32,045 bases of DNA from an uncultured Oscillospiraceae bacterium (GCA_949948775.1 CATLHC010000031.1:1-32045); one strand, 5' to 3'; shown: positions 1 through 7,724, counted from the first letter of the stretch. Notes: generated by a model from the sequence alone, not told the origin. Numbers and translations: made by a program.

Positions 1-1319
1 GTGATTTCTGGGGGGAAGAAAAAGGAGTTCGGGGAATTGCAGGAGCCAAAGCCACGTACTGCAATTGACGTGAGGTGAGTAATATGTTCAAACAGAAGAA
101 AATTAAAAGTTTCATTGGCCCTGTAGAAAAAGGGCTCAAAATCCTCGGTTTCTTCAGCTTTCACATGAATGGATGATAATATTTTTTGGAAGATGCTGAG
201 ATAGGCAAAGTTTTTCTCTATTTGAGGCCCGGAACGGGCGGGAATGCAGTTCAAAGCCTCGTCAAATAACACTTGAATATATTCTTTAAAAGCTTCATTG
301 AAAGCTTTTTCGGAAGCCTCATCGGAAGCTTCTTCGGAGGATTCTTTTTCGGACAGAGGAAGTTTTTTGTCAAAACATATGTCAGGAACGTCGCGCTTGT
401 CGAGCGCACGTTTTGCTTTTTTGGCTGTTGGAGAGGAAACCCAACTCATAGATGCCCAAATAAAAGCGTACTGAGCGTCGAGCAATATTTTTTCATCTAC
501 ATAGTTAGTTAAGCTATACTTCTTCATTATCATGTCGGAAAATCCTGGTCCGCCGCAGGCAGCCAGACAGCTTTTAAAGGCAGTACAAAAACATTTCAGA
601 ATACGCTCCAATGCAGGATATTCCGTTAACGAAGAACTTTGGGATCTAGGGGATAAAAAACGCTCTATTCTTCTCTGAGTGGGCTGATCTTTATTTGGAA
701 GATTAAGCCCCCAGAATATCCAGCAGGGCGTAGCCATCTTGAGCAGTATCGCTGCGTGGCGTGGCATACAAGGAATTTTCTCTACAGGAGTTTTGAGAAA
801 TAGAGCAATTCCATCCCACAATGACTGCACGTTTTCTTTTGAGGTTCTCCTAAACATGGTAACACTTCTCAGAACATCGGGGGAAAATTCTTCACAATCA
901 AAATAGAGGTTATTGCAGCAAGCAAACGGATCGGTATCTAAGCAAGTAGGTAAATATTTCAAAAACAGTGCCTGTTCAAGCAGTTCCTGCTTCATGCGCC
1001 ACAGATCAGTAAGTTGGTCTGAATGTGTCCACCATTTTTTGTCAGTTAATTGACTAATTTTCTTATCTGCGCATTCTGGGCGCAGACAGAACAAAAGCGT
1101 GCTGTTGATTGCGTTGTCCAAGTCCTCGGGGGAATCGGAAAAATTCTGAGAAAAAATTTTTTCGGGATCTGTCACCGGGAGAGCCTCATGGCGCAAGAAA
1201 TCTTGTGACAAGGCAGGACCCCCAAGATAGCGGCGGACATCCTTGTAAGCACGATCCAGTTGCTTATTCCGCCTTTCACGGAGCCAATTTCGCAAATTTT
1301 CAATACTTTTTTCATCCAT
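1..1319 (-). CDS. Unknown protein, partial (C-terminus beyond the left edge)
   Basis: Reading the reverse complement from ATG at 1319, the frame stays open for 439 codons to base 1, so the gene is real in size but lacks its end here. An in-frame TGA lies about 30 codons upstream and no other ATG lies between it and 1319; the ribosome binding site is weak. I do not recognise the family. Visible traits are a charged N-terminus (MDEKSIENLRNWLRERR), several Trp- and Cys-containing stretches (KKWWTHSD, PFACCNNLYFDCEE, CWIFWGLNLP) and, around residues 323-345, a low-complexity Glu/Ser/Ala segment (SEEASDEASEKAFNEAF) that is probably helical. There is no signal peptide or clear membrane helix. It is markedly more AT-rich than the ICE genes to the right and diverges from the helicase cassette at 1437, suggesting separate ancestry. 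The absence of stops over 1.3 kb of AT-rich DNA is the main evidence. Confidence 0.75.
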   Translation of the reverse strand, partial: MDEKSIENLRNWLRERRNKQLDRAYKDVRRYLGGPALSQDFLRHEALPVTDPEKIFSQNFSDSPEDLDNAINSTLLFCLRPECADKKISQLTDKKWWTHSDQLTDLWRMKQELLEQALFLKYLPTCLDTDPFACCNNLYFDCEEFSPDVLRSVTMFRRTSKENVQSLWDGIALFLKTPVEKIPCMPRHAAILLKMATPCWIFWGLNLPNKDQPTQRRIERFLSPRSQSSSLTEYPALERILKCFCTAFKSCLAACGGPGFSDMIMKKYSLTNYVDEKILLDAQYAFIWASMSWVSSPTAKKAKRALDKRDVPDICFDKKLPLSEKESSEEASDEASEKAFNEAFKEYIQVLFDEALNCIPARSGPQIEKNFAYLSIFQKILSSIHVKAEETEDFEPFFYRANETFNFLLFEHITHLTSIAVRGFGSCNSPNSFFFPPEI

Positions 1320-1393
1320 ACAAAGCCACCGTTTACAAATAATTCTAATTGCATTCAGGGCAGAATCGCTGTAAATTTCAGAGCTGCCGCGTG

Positions 1394-1402
1394 TGCTATA
1401 CT
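1394..1402 (+). promoter_or_regulatory. Extended -10 promoter element for the helicase cassette
   Basis: TGC followed directly by TATACT matches the TGn-TATAAT extended -10 form, which tolerates a poor -35; none is obvious upstream. It lies 35 bases before the ATG at 1437, which has AAAGGAGC as its ribosome binding site. Inferred from motif only. Confidence 0.45.
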
Positions 1403-1436
1403 CTGCTCATCGGCCGAAAGCGAAAGGAGCAAAAAA

Positions 1437-1946
1437 ATGAGCACGAATTTACGCGGCGAAATATTTCAGCAAGTCCAGCGCGGTATCCCAGGCGCATTTC
1501 TCTGGCGGACAAGGGCGAGTGCCGATGGGAGCTATCAGGAGGAGCTGCTGTCAGAAAACTCAGCCTACCTTGTGGTGGATGGGAGCATTTATATCAAACC
1601 ACGTTCACAGGCGCCCTACCATCTGTCCCACGATGGCATCATCAAAAACGGGCGGACGTTTCTCCTTATCAGCCGGAGCAAACAAGCGGACCCGCCGATC
1701 CGATTCGTATTTGAGCATGAGGGAAGGAGTTTTTGCCACGATGAAGTCGAGGCTGCGGCAATCCATCTCTTGATTTGGGACAAGCAGAAGCGAATCGACC
1801 CGACCGCCCTTTTGTTCCTGATCTGGTTGGAGGGCAACAACACTCAAGGTGCCTTTCTGGGGGGCAGCCAGAAGCGCTTGATTGATTACGCCAAGGGCGT
1901 ACCGCACTTGCTGGGAATCCACGGAGGTGAGTTGCATCATGCGTAA
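1437..1946 (+). CDS. Unknown 169-residue protein, cotranscribed with SF3 helicase
   Basis: Start chosen at 1437 (MSTNLRGEIFQQVQRG) because AAAGGAGC sits at normal spacing; the open frame extends further upstream without another ribosome binding site. The product is soluble, mixed alpha/beta in appearance, with an aromatic motif SAYLVVDGSIYIKPRSQAPYH-like region at about residues 42-62 and a C-terminus rich in His and Gly. I do not recognise a family. Its 3' end overlaps the start of the SF3 helicase gene by 8 bases, so the two are almost certainly translationally coupled and may act together, for example as an accessory or loader of the helicase. That role is an inference from coupling alone. 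Confidence 0.8.
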   Translation: MSTNLRGEIFQQVQRGIPGAFLWRTRASADGSYQEELLSENSAYLVVDGSIYIKPRSQAPYHLSHDGIIKNGRTFLLISRSKQADPPIRFVFEHEGRSFCHDEVEAAAIHLLIWDKQKRIDPTALLFLIWLEGNNTQGAFLGGSQKRLIDYAKGVPHLLGIHGGELHHA

Positions 1947-3516
1947 TATGTCGGAGCTGTGGGAGATGTGGGCGTATCTCCCGCCTCACCAATTGGAGGA
2001 CACAGAACACCTGCCAAAATTCAAAGGGCTGCGACACCAGGCGGGATATAACCTACCACGAGAGCTTCATCGGCTGGACGATCTGCTGGACGAAAACGAT
2101 GACTTGGATCCTGTGCTTTCACTCAGGAATAAGCCACGTGCCGATTTTAATCTAATCTGGGATGTGGGCACAGAAACAGCTTCTGCGGACGATATCGTTA
2201 TGGCAGCTATGGAAGCGACCGCGCATGACCAAATCGCAGCTGTGACCAGTGATTTGGCTCAAGCCGCTGCGGGAGCGCTTCCTCTGATGGTGTGCAGGAA
2301 ACAGCTTTATCTTCAAGCTGGTACCGTTTGGACACCACTGGATAAAGCGGATTTTATCCTGGCGTACCAGCAAGACCCACGCATACGGAATGCTCTCCAC
2401 AGTTTCAGCGGGCATGGGCTAAACGATCTTTACAAAAAGGTGTTAATTCAGCCCTCAATTCAGCGGGACATAAAAGACGTTCAGATGCCGCCCAGCTTGA
2501 TTCCCTGCCGTGACGGTGTATTTGACATTGAGACAATGCGCGCCCGGGAGGTCCGGCCTGATGACTATTTCTTCTCGTGCTGCGACGTACCCGTAGAGGA
2601 GATCGGCAAAGGTAGCGGAGAGCAGTTTGAGACATTTATTGCCTTTGTATCTGAGGGAAATCCTGCTGTCCGGCAACAGGTTCTGGAGATGATTGGCGTC
2701 ATCATCAGCGGCTACATGCCCAAAAAATTCTTTCTGCTGCTTGGGCCAAGGGACACGGGTAAGTCTCAGATCATGAACCTCTTGCGCAACCTGATCGGCG
2801 ACCAATACACCCAACGCATCAGCGACCCGAACGAGTTGTCGGGCCCGTGGATGTCAGGCAGTTTGATTGGCAAGCGGCTCTGCTACTGCCCGGACACGGC
2901 GCGGGTGGCCTTTTCCCAAAAGAGCGCGGCGATTCTCAAGCAGTTGACTGGCGATGACCTAATCCAAGCCAATGTCAAATATAAACAGCCAGTTGTCTTC
3001 CGAAACGAGGCCACTATTGTCTTCGTGTCGAATTTTCCCCTCCAGCTTCCTCGGGATTCCGCGTTGGAGGAGCGGTTGGTTACAATTTCGTTCACCACAT
3101 CCATTCCTAAGGAGAGGCAAATTCCCAATTTCTCGCGAGTGCTCTACGGGGAACGGGGGTATATTGTCGGCGCGGCAATTGAGGCGCTGAAGAATTTGAT
3201 TGACCATGGTTTTCGATTCACCTGTGCAGGCAGTGCCGTTCAGTTTCCATCGAGTGCGTTGGGTGGATCAACTTTGGATCAGATTGCGCGGTTTGTAGAA
3301 GAGCGGTGCCAACTTGATCCAGACGGGAAAGAGTACAGTGACACGCTCTATCAGGCGTTCTGCGCATTTTCCGAGGAAAGCGGCGGAGGCTCACTCTCGC
3401 GGGAGGTGTTTTCTCGGAATTTGAAGTCGATTGTTAAGGGGTTGGGACCCCTGCACACATCTCGGGCACGGGGCTATCGGGGCATTCGTCTGCGGGACGA
3501 TTTCCCTGCGAATTAA
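1939..3516 (+). CDS. SF3 helicase, D5/P4 phage-plasmid primase-type (helicase part only)
   Basis: A 525-residue protein. The start at 1939 (MRNMSELWEMW) is preceded by GGAGGTG. Residues about 190-225 (DGVFDIETMRAREVRPDDYFF) resemble the D5_N region, and residues 269-276 (GPRDTGKS) are the Walker A loop of a superfamily 3 helicase. It is followed by a Walker B-like LCYCPD and a sensor-like VFVSNFPL, then RLVTISF. Such helicases unwind origins of viruses, phages and plasmids and normally form hexamers. The N-terminal 180 residues do not look like an archaeo-eukaryotic primase, so it probably lacks primase activity. It stands with the upstream 169-residue protein and before the SHOCT/recombinase remnant, so it is likely the replication gene of a neighbouring mobile element. 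The helicase call is secure; the exact family is less so. Confidence 0.88.
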   Translation: MRNMSELWEMWAYLPPHQLEDTEHLPKFKGLRHQAGYNLPRELHRLDDLLDENDDLDPVLSLRNKPRADFNLIWDVGTETASADDIVMAAMEATAHDQIAAVTSDLAQAAAGALPLMVCRKQLYLQAGTVWTPLDKADFILAYQQDPRIRNALHSFSGHGLNDLYKKVLIQPSIQRDIKDVQMPPSLIPCRDGVFDIETMRAREVRPDDYFFSCCDVPVEEIGKGSGEQFETFIAFVSEGNPAVRQQVLEMIGVIISGYMPKKFFLLLGPRDTGKSQIMNLLRNLIGDQYTQRISDPNELSGPWMSGSLIGKRLCYCPDTARVAFSQKSAAILKQLTGDDLIQANVKYKQPVVFRNEATIVFVSNFPLQLPRDSALEERLVTISFTTSIPKERQIPNFSRVLYGERGYIVGAAIEALKNLIDHGFRFTCAGSAVQFPSSALGGSTLDQIARFVEERCQLDPDGKEYSDTLYQAFCAFSEESGGGSLSREVFSRNLKSIVKGLGPLHTSRARGYRGIRLRDDFPAN

Positions 3517-3547
3517 GTCTGGAAGTGCTAAATTGGGGGCTAAGCGT

Positions 3548-3570
3548 ATATATTATTCTTGCAAATATAT
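3548..3570. repeat. Short AT-rich inverted repeat upstream of the SHOCT gene
   Basis: ATATATT at 3548-3554 and AATATAT at 3564-3570 form perfect 7-bp arms around a 9-base spacer, just before the ribosome binding site of the gene at 3587. This could be an operator or promoter region; AT-rich palindromes also arise by chance. Confidence 0.3.
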
Positions 3571-3586
3571 GGAAAGAGGGATAACT

Positions 3587-3718
3587 ATGCGTCAACACAA
3601 CCATGAAAGCAGCGGCCTGGGCAGCCTCATCAAGCAGGGCCTCATCCGCGAACTCTACCGCCAGCACCACATCACCCAGGCCCAGTTTGAGCAGCTGATG
3701 CGTCTCCAGCGGGCCTGA
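3587..3718 (+). CDS. Small SHOCT-like protein (43 residues)
   Basis: The short reading frame MRQHNHESSGLGSLIKQGL... starts at 3587 behind GAGGG. Its second half (LIRELYRQHHITQAQFEQL) fits the SHOCT pattern of a short helix, a turn containing 'IT' and an 'EF/QF' helix. Small SHOCT-like proteins are often encoded immediately upstream of large serine recombinases at the ends of clostridial integrative elements, which is the arrangement here. Their job is not established; oligomerisation or a recombination accessory role is plausible. The next gene is a broken recombinase, so this one may be a relic too, although its frame is intact. Confidence 0.75.
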   Translation: MRQHNHESSGLGSLIKQGLIRELYRQHHITQAQFEQLMRLQRA

Positions 3719-3724
3719 CCAACC

Positions 3725-3758
3725 GTGGGCGCGGTGTCAAACCCTGGCCCGCGCCCAC
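3725..3758 (+). promoter_or_regulatory. Hairpin between SHOCT gene and recombinase
   Basis: GTGGGCGCGG (3725-3734) and CCGCGCCCAC (3749-3758) form a perfect 10-bp GC stem with a 14-base loop. No T-run follows, so it is not a usual terminator; instead the very strong AAAGGAGGAGG of the recombinase starts 10 bases later. It may protect the RNA or tune recombinase translation (inference). Confidence 0.5.
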
Positions 3759-3786
3759 CCCATTTCAAAAGGAGGAGGTGAACGCC

Positions 3787-3990
3787 ATGCCGCTGCGGGT
3801 AGCGGCCTACTGCCGCGTGTCTACAGACCGGGAGGATCAGGCGAATTCCCTGCACAGCCAGCAGACTTATTTTACGCGATATATCCAGGCCCGTCAAGAT
3901 TGGATTTTGACCACAGTGTACGCCGATGCCACTGTTATAATAGGACTAAACCAGCAAAGCCTTGGAGTACAAGGGGTTGCGCCGGTTTAG
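3787..3990 (+). pseudogene. Large serine recombinase, truncated after the N-terminal catalytic start
   Basis: The frame starting at 3787 has an excellent ribosome binding site and reads MPLRVAAYCRVSTDREDQ, the classic serine resolvase/integrase N-terminus, with catalytic Ser12 in CRVSTD. Similarity continues to WILTTVYADA (about residue 48), where the family would go on with GISGT and several hundred more residues. Here it changes to unrelated sequence and stops 19 codons later. Only a tenth of the usual 500-plus residues remains, so it cannot recombine DNA. The break, near base 3930, lies directly beside the long hairpin at 3939-3997. The likely history is that an insertion or deletion removed the rest; this is inferred from the loss of similarity. 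Confidence 0.85.
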
Positions 3991-3997
3991 TCCTATT
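3939..3997. repeat. Long imperfect hairpin at the recombinase breakpoint
   Basis: AATAGGACTAAACC (3939-3952) and GGTTTAGTCCTATT (3984-3997) are perfect 14-bp inverted repeats. Inside them GCAA/TTGC and CCTTG/CAAGG pair further around the loop GAGTA, giving a near-continuous 59-base hairpin. A modest T-rich stretch (TATTTGTTTG) follows. It could be an intrinsic terminator, the folded end of a mobile element, or a recombination or attachment site. Its position exactly at the truncation favours the last two. Confidence 0.75.
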
Positions 3998-4025
3998 TGT
4001 TTGCAAAAAAATGACAGGGGGTGAC

Positions 4026-4124
4026 ATGAAAAGAATGTTGAAATATGCGGTGTCAGTTTTCTGCGCTTTAATCTTGACTGGCACCGCATATCCCCTTGGT
4101 CAAAGAGAGTGCCATGGCAGATAA
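4026..4124 (+). CDS. Small ORF with a hydrophobic N-terminus (32 residues)
   Basis: The frame MKRMLKYAVSVFCALILTG starts 4-6 bases after AGGGGG and looks like a secretion signal: basic start, hydrophobic core, then AYPLG. It stops after 32 residues, so it is either the remnant of a lost exported protein at the element boundary or a small membrane peptide. It precedes parA on the same strand. Evidence is limited to the ribosome binding site and composition. Confidence 0.35.
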   Translation: MKRMLKYAVSVFCALILTGTAYPLGQRECHGR

Positions 4125-4179
4125 AAGATTTGCACAAGGCAAAAAGCATTATACAAACTGGAAAGCGAGAGGTACTAAA

Positions 4180-4959
4180 ATGTCAAAAATAACAGCTATC
4201 TGCAACCAAAAGGGTGGTGTTGGAAAAACCCTCACAGCGGTCAGTTTAGGGGTGGGCCTCGCCCGGATGGGCAAAAAGGTTCTCCTGGTGGACGTGGATG
4301 CGCAGGGGTCCTTGACTGCCAGCCTGGGGTATCAGCACCCGGACCAAATTGAAACCACCCTCGCAACTCTGTTGGAACTTCTTATTATGGACAAGCCCGT
4401 ATTTCCGGGCGCAGGCATCATCCACCATGAGGAAGGGATCGACCTTCTCCCCGCCAACATTGAACTGTCCGGCCTGGAGGTCACTCTGGTAAATACCATG
4501 AGCCGGGAAACTGTACTCCGGGAATATCTGAACAGCGTCAGGGATCAATATGACGTGATTCTGTTGGACTGCTGCCCGTCCCTGGGTATGCTTACCATCA
4601 ACGCATTGGCGGCGGCTGACGATGTACTTGTGCCGATGCAGGCCCACTATCTTTCTCTGAAAGGCTTCGAGCAGCTAATCAGAACTATATCAAATGTAAA
4701 GCGGAAAATCAATCCCAAGCTGGATATTGCGGGCATCCTTATCACCATGGCCGACATGAGGACTAACTACTCACGGGATATTGTTGAACTGCTTCGGAGC
4801 GCCTATGGTGAGAGTGTACGCATATTTGACAGCATCATTCCTCTGTCCATCCGGGCGGCGGAAACCAGCGCGGAGGGCAAAAGCATCTATCTCCATGACC
4901 CTGCTGGTAAAGTTTCCGCCGCCTATGCCGCCTTTACGCAGGAGGTCGTGGCGTTATGA
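4180..4959 (+). CDS. parA: ParA-family partition ATPase (Soj-like)
   Basis: A 259-residue protein starting MSKITAICNQKGGVGKT; the deviant Walker A KGGVGKT is at residues 11-17, followed by LLVDVDAQGSLT and VILLDCCPSLG, the hallmarks of ParA/MinD-type ATPases. The start at 4180 with AGAGG upstream gives the usual family length; the longer open frame from 4096 adds an unrelated N-terminus. ParA binds DNA non-specifically in its ATP form and moves ParB-bound DNA. The gene overlaps parB by 4 bases (ATGA), so the two are coupled. In ICEs of this type the pair stands near one end and probably stabilises the excised circular form. Very secure. Confidence 0.97.
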   Translation: MSKITAICNQKGGVGKTLTAVSLGVGLARMGKKVLLVDVDAQGSLTASLGYQHPDQIETTLATLLELLIMDKPVFPGAGIIHHEEGIDLLPANIELSGLEVTLVNTMSRETVLREYLNSVRDQYDVILLDCCPSLGMLTINALAAADDVLVPMQAHYLSLKGFEQLIRTISNVKRKINPKLDIAGILITMADMRTNYSRDIVELLRSAYGESVRIFDSIIPLSIRAAETSAEGKSIYLHDPAGKVSAAYAAFTQEVVAL

Positions 4960-5867
4960 AAAGCAGCGCCGGTAAAATTCAAGTGACCAGCTTCCAAGAC
5001 CTGTTTCAGACGGGCGGCGGTGCGGAGCCGGACGATAAGATGCTGCGGGAGATTCCACTGTCGGAGCTGTTTCCCTTCAAAGATCATCCCTTCCAGGTGC
5101 GGGATGATGAAGCGATGCAGAAAACCGTAGAAAGCATCGCACGGAGCGGCGTCCTTACTCCGGGCATTGTCCGTCCCCGGCGAGAGGGCGGCTATGAGCT
5201 CATAGCGGGCCACCGGCGCAAGCGCGGGAGTGAACTGGCCGGAAAAGAAACTATGCCAGTCATTATCCGTGATCTGGACGATGATGAAGCCACTATCATC
5301 ATGGTCGATTCCAACCTTCAGCGCGAGAAAATCCTGCCCAGCGAGAAAGCCTTTGCTTACAAGATGAAACTGGAAGCCTTGAAACATCAAGGCAAGCGGA
5401 GCGACCTAACTTTGGAACCGGCAGTTCCAAAGTTGCCTGCACGGGATAAGATCGCACAGGACGCCGGAGAGAACTGCGGTCTGACAGTCACACGGTACAT
5501 AGCCCTGACCAAGTTGATCCCACCCTTGCTGACCCTGGTAGACATGGACAAACTCTCACTCAGTACCGCCGCTGACTATGTTTCCATCCTGACAGAGCAG
5601 GAGCAAACTACCCTTGTATCGGTGATGGACAAGCTGGATTTAATTCCTACAAGAAGCCAGCTTGTGAAAATCAAAGAACAGCGCAAAACCGAGGCGTTGA
5701 CCATTACTGTCATAGAGGCCATTCTGTCGGAGGGATGCCCCTCCACTGTGCAGGTAGTTCTCAAACAGACGAGGCTGCGCCAATACTTTCCTCAGACCTA
5801 CACCGCCCAGCAGATGGAGGAAGTCATTGTCTCTTTGCTGGAAACGTGGAGCGTTCAGCACAAATAA
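4956..5867 (+). CDS. parB: ParB/Spo0J-family partition protein
   Basis: A 303-residue protein. Residues 32-120 form the ParB/sulfiredoxin-type N-terminal domain, with the nucleotide-binding signature GYELIAGHRRKRG at 79-91, followed by IRDLDDDEATIIMVDSNLQRE. A helix-turn-helix region follows (about 165-215, VTRYIALTKLIPPLL), and the C-terminal third is probably the dimerisation part. It should bind a parS-like site and partner the ParA encoded just upstream (ATGA overlap). Length and domain order are normal for ICE and plasmid ParB. No obvious parS palindrome was found in the immediate surroundings. Confidence 0.96.
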   Translation: MKSSAGKIQVTSFQDLFQTGGGAEPDDKMLREIPLSELFPFKDHPFQVRDDEAMQKTVESIARSGVLTPGIVRPRREGGYELIAGHRRKRGSELAGKETMPVIIRDLDDDEATIIMVDSNLQREKILPSEKAFAYKMKLEALKHQGKRSDLTLEPAVPKLPARDKIAQDAGENCGLTVTRYIALTKLIPPLLTLVDMDKLSLSTAADYVSILTEQEQTTLVSVMDKLDLIPTRSQLVKIKEQRKTEALTITVIEAILSEGCPSTVQVVLKQTRLRQYFPQTYTAQQMEEVIVSLLETWSVQHK

Positions 5868-5883
5868 TGGAAGGAGGGCAGAC

Positions 5884-6387
5884 ATGGGCGCTTGGGGCAT
5901 TTTAGAACGTCAAAGTGACAACGGCCTGGACCTATTGGGCATTATCGTAGCGGAGCAACTAAGAAAGGTGGATTTTTCTACTTTCAATGTAGCAGAAGTA
6001 GTCAAACTTTTGAATGAAGATACCCAAAAAGAGATCGAGCAGTATCGGCAAAAGCCCCCGTCAGAGACTACGGAATTTTATATCAACGAATGTTTGATGC
6101 ACAACTTCACCCATGCGGCGGTGCTGGTCGCAGAGTGCCTTGATGAATACTACCAGACCGGAGAATTGATCGTCTATGATTATGTTGGTGAGAACTATGA
6201 TCCGGTTGAACATCGTGTTAAGGACTTCATTGTTACCAATGACGACCTGCAATCCCTTCTGGAAGTATTGCGGAGCGTACAGAACCCGGAGCATTGGCGC
6301 TATCAATGCTGGGTTGATGATGAAACTTGCCAACGCTGGTTGACGCACATCCAGTCCGTCTATCAGACATTGAAAGACCACATATAA
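5884..6387 (+). CDS. Unknown 167-residue protein with DUF4259-like N-terminus
   Basis: Start at 5884 (MGAWGILERQSDNGLD) is supported by AAGGAGGG eight bases before. The opening MGAWG...D..LD pattern recalls DUF4259 proteins, but the rest is not recognisable and the assignment is tentative. The protein is acidic and soluble, with Trp/Cys pairs near the end (HWRYQCWVDDETCQRW). It follows parB by 16 bases and precedes a DUF5348 gene by 16, so it belongs to the partition operon. No function is known; proteins with this start are scattered in bacterial accessory regions. Confidence 0.8.
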   Translation: MGAWGILERQSDNGLDLLGIIVAEQLRKVDFSTFNVAEVVKLLNEDTQKEIEQYRQKPPSETTEFYINECLMHNFTHAAVLVAECLDEYYQTGELIVYDYVGENYDPVEHRVKDFIVTNDDLQSLLEVLRSVQNPEHWRYQCWVDDETCQRWLTHIQSVYQTLKDHI

Positions 6388-6403
6388 GAGGGGGGCTATT
6401 AGC

Positions 6404-6850
6404 ATGGCAGATTTACAGTCGGCGCTTTCGGAGGCGGTCAAGCTGAACCGAAGCATTACGCAGTTTCTCAAATTCTCCACCTACCCGGACTATGACGATC
6501 TGAGCGGCCTGGACATTGATTTTTCCGATGGCGAACAGCTTCTTCTTTGGGAGGAAATGCGGCGTATCACGGACAAGCTGGCGGATGTGCAGGAGTACAT
6601 TTCCTACCTGACCCGGCCCATCACGGAGGTCAGCCGCCTGCGGAAAGGAACCGCCGGGAAGTACCGGACCGCGAAGGGCCGCTTCTATGACTGCGGCAGC
6701 AGCATCGAGGCCCTGGTGACGGATGAGTACCACAATGTTCCCTACTGGACCCGTACTACCGTGGAACACAACGGGGAGGACTACTACCTCGTTGGCTACA
6801 AGGGCCTTTCCATGAACGGGCTGCGTGTCCGTGTGAGATCGGCAGCATAA
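6404..6850 (+). CDS. DUF5348-family protein, copy 1
   Basis: A 148-residue protein starting at 6404 behind GAGGGGGG. The C-terminal half (about 65-145), from EYISYLTRPITEVSRL through GKYRTAKGRFYDCGSSIEAL to EDYYLVGYKGLSMNGLRVRVR, is the conserved part typical of DUF5348 proteins found in clostridial ICEs and looks like a small beta-barrel. The N-terminal half is helical and divergent. A paralogue follows at 6964, sharing the same core, with a strong terminator between them. Function unknown; location in the partition/replication block hints at a maintenance or copy-control role, but nothing in the sequence proves it. Confidence 0.85.
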   Translation: MADLQSALSEAVKLNRSITQFLKFSTYPDYDDLSGLDIDFSDGEQLLLWEEMRRITDKLADVQEYISYLTRPITEVSRLRKGTAGKYRTAKGRFYDCGSSIEALVTDEYHNVPYWTRTTVEHNGEDYYLVGYKGLSMNGLRVRVRSAA

Positions 6851-6860
6851 TCAATCAGAC

Positions 6861-6907
6861 AAGCCCACCCGCAACTGACTAAAGTTCAGTTGCGGGTGGG
6901 CTTTTTT
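6861..6907 (+). terminator. Intrinsic terminator after DUF5348 copy 1
   Basis: A perfect 18-bp stem (6861-6878 with 6886-6903) around a 7-base loop runs into a TTTTTT tract. It ends the parA-parB operon and separates the two DUF5348 copies. Confidence 0.95.
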
Positions 6908-6963
6908 GCGTTTGTGGGAAAATCAGCCTGACCTATCGGGCATACGGGGGAAAGGAGGCACAG

Positions 6964-7407
6964 ATGCCAAACATGGAAAAATTTCTCCGGCTGGTAAATG
7001 AAGCCGGAAGCCGGATGACGAGAATCCAGAGCCTTGCCGCCAGTATGGGCACGGCGCAGGAGCATACCCTTGACGGTTATGCCGCAAACCTCCTGTCCGC
7101 GCACTTGGAGATCGCGATTGACAATCTGCGGGCTGTGCAGGAGATGGCATCATACCTGTCCCGGCCCATCAAGGAAACCAGTCGCCTGTGGAAAAACGGC
7201 AGCGGGCAGTATGAGACAACGGCGGGGTTCCTCTTTCGTGAGGGAAGTCCCATTGAAGTCCTTGTACCGGATAAATACCGTCTGGACAGTTCCCATTGGG
7301 AGCGGACCTATCTGCGGTATGACGGCAAGGACTACTATCTGGCCGATCACGCCGACCTTCCCTTGAACGGGCTGGCTGTCCGGGTAAGGGAGGGCGACCA
7401 GCCATAA
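6964..7407 (+). CDS. DUF5348-family protein, copy 2
   Basis: A 147-residue paralogue of the product at 6404, starting behind AAAGGAGG. Shared landmarks are Q-E-x-x-SYL-RPI-E-SRL, G-Y-T-G, SPIEVLVPDKY, and a final KDYYLADHADLPLNGLAVRVR. The N-terminal half differs, so the duplication is old. The Cys of copy 1 (FYDCGSS) is lost here (FREGSP). The stop overlaps the next start by one base (TAATG), so it is translated with the 83-residue gene that follows. Function unknown. Confidence 0.85.
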   Translation: MPNMEKFLRLVNEAGSRMTRIQSLAASMGTAQEHTLDGYAANLLSAHLEIAIDNLRAVQEMASYLSRPIKETSRLWKNGSGQYETTAGFLFREGSPIEVLVPDKYRLDSSHWERTYLRYDGKDYYLADHADLPLNGLAVRVREGDQP

Positions 7408-7658
7408 TGAAAAAGCGGATCAGGAAAAAGCATTTCAAGAGGGCGCTGAACGGGCTGCTTGCCGCCTATGACGAATATGAGGCGGCGCGGGAACGTGTTT
7501 TCCGCAAGGCCCTGCAAGACGTAGCAGATGCCTATGTAGGCCCAAAAGAAACATTTTATGCCGCGTTCCGGCGCTATATGTGGATCGCCTCCATGATGGC
7601 CTCCAGCGGCCCGCCGCCCAAGTATTTAGCTGAACTCAATACATCCGCCTCCGCATAG
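7407..7658 (+). CDS. Small basic unknown protein (83 residues)
   Basis: MKKRIRKKHFKRALNGLLAAYDEYEAARERVF: a strongly basic first 12 residues, then a predicted amphipathic helix, ending in a short tail. Its start overlaps the stop of the DUF5348 gene (TAATG), so it depends on translation of that gene. The 3' end is built into the stem of the following terminator. It may bind nucleic acid, judging only from charge. No family recognised. Confidence 0.75.
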   Translation: MKKRIRKKHFKRALNGLLAAYDEYEAARERVFRKALQDVADAYVGPKETFYAAFRRYMWIASMMASSGPPPKYLAELNTSASA

Positions 7659-7687
7659 CTGACCGCCAGCTATGCGGAGGCTTTTTT
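7647..7687 (+). terminator. Intrinsic terminator overlapping the end of the 83-residue gene
   Basis: A perfect 15-bp stem (7647-7661 with 7667-7681), loop ACCGC, then TTTTTT. The left arm contains the TAG stop codon at 7656, so translating ribosomes reach into the hairpin. Confidence 0.93.
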
Positions 7688-7724
7688 GCGTTTACGAACA
7701 AATATGAAAAGCGGCAGGAGCATG

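Noticed and set aside
273..512. Plus-strand frame rich in Phe and Gly (79 codons)
   Set aside because: It is the complement of the Glu/Ser/Ala-rich part of the minus-strand gene; the low-complexity FFGSLIGSFFG is a by-product.
3907..3941. TTGACC ... TATAAT promoter in the recombinase remnant
   Set aside because: The spacing is 23 bases, too long for a sigma-A promoter; TATAAT overlaps the hairpin arm.
4096..4179. Longer ParA start (MVKESAMADKRF...)
   Set aside because: It lacks a good ribosome binding site and adds 28 residues not seen at ParA N-termini; ATG 4180 gives MSKITAICNQKGG as usual.
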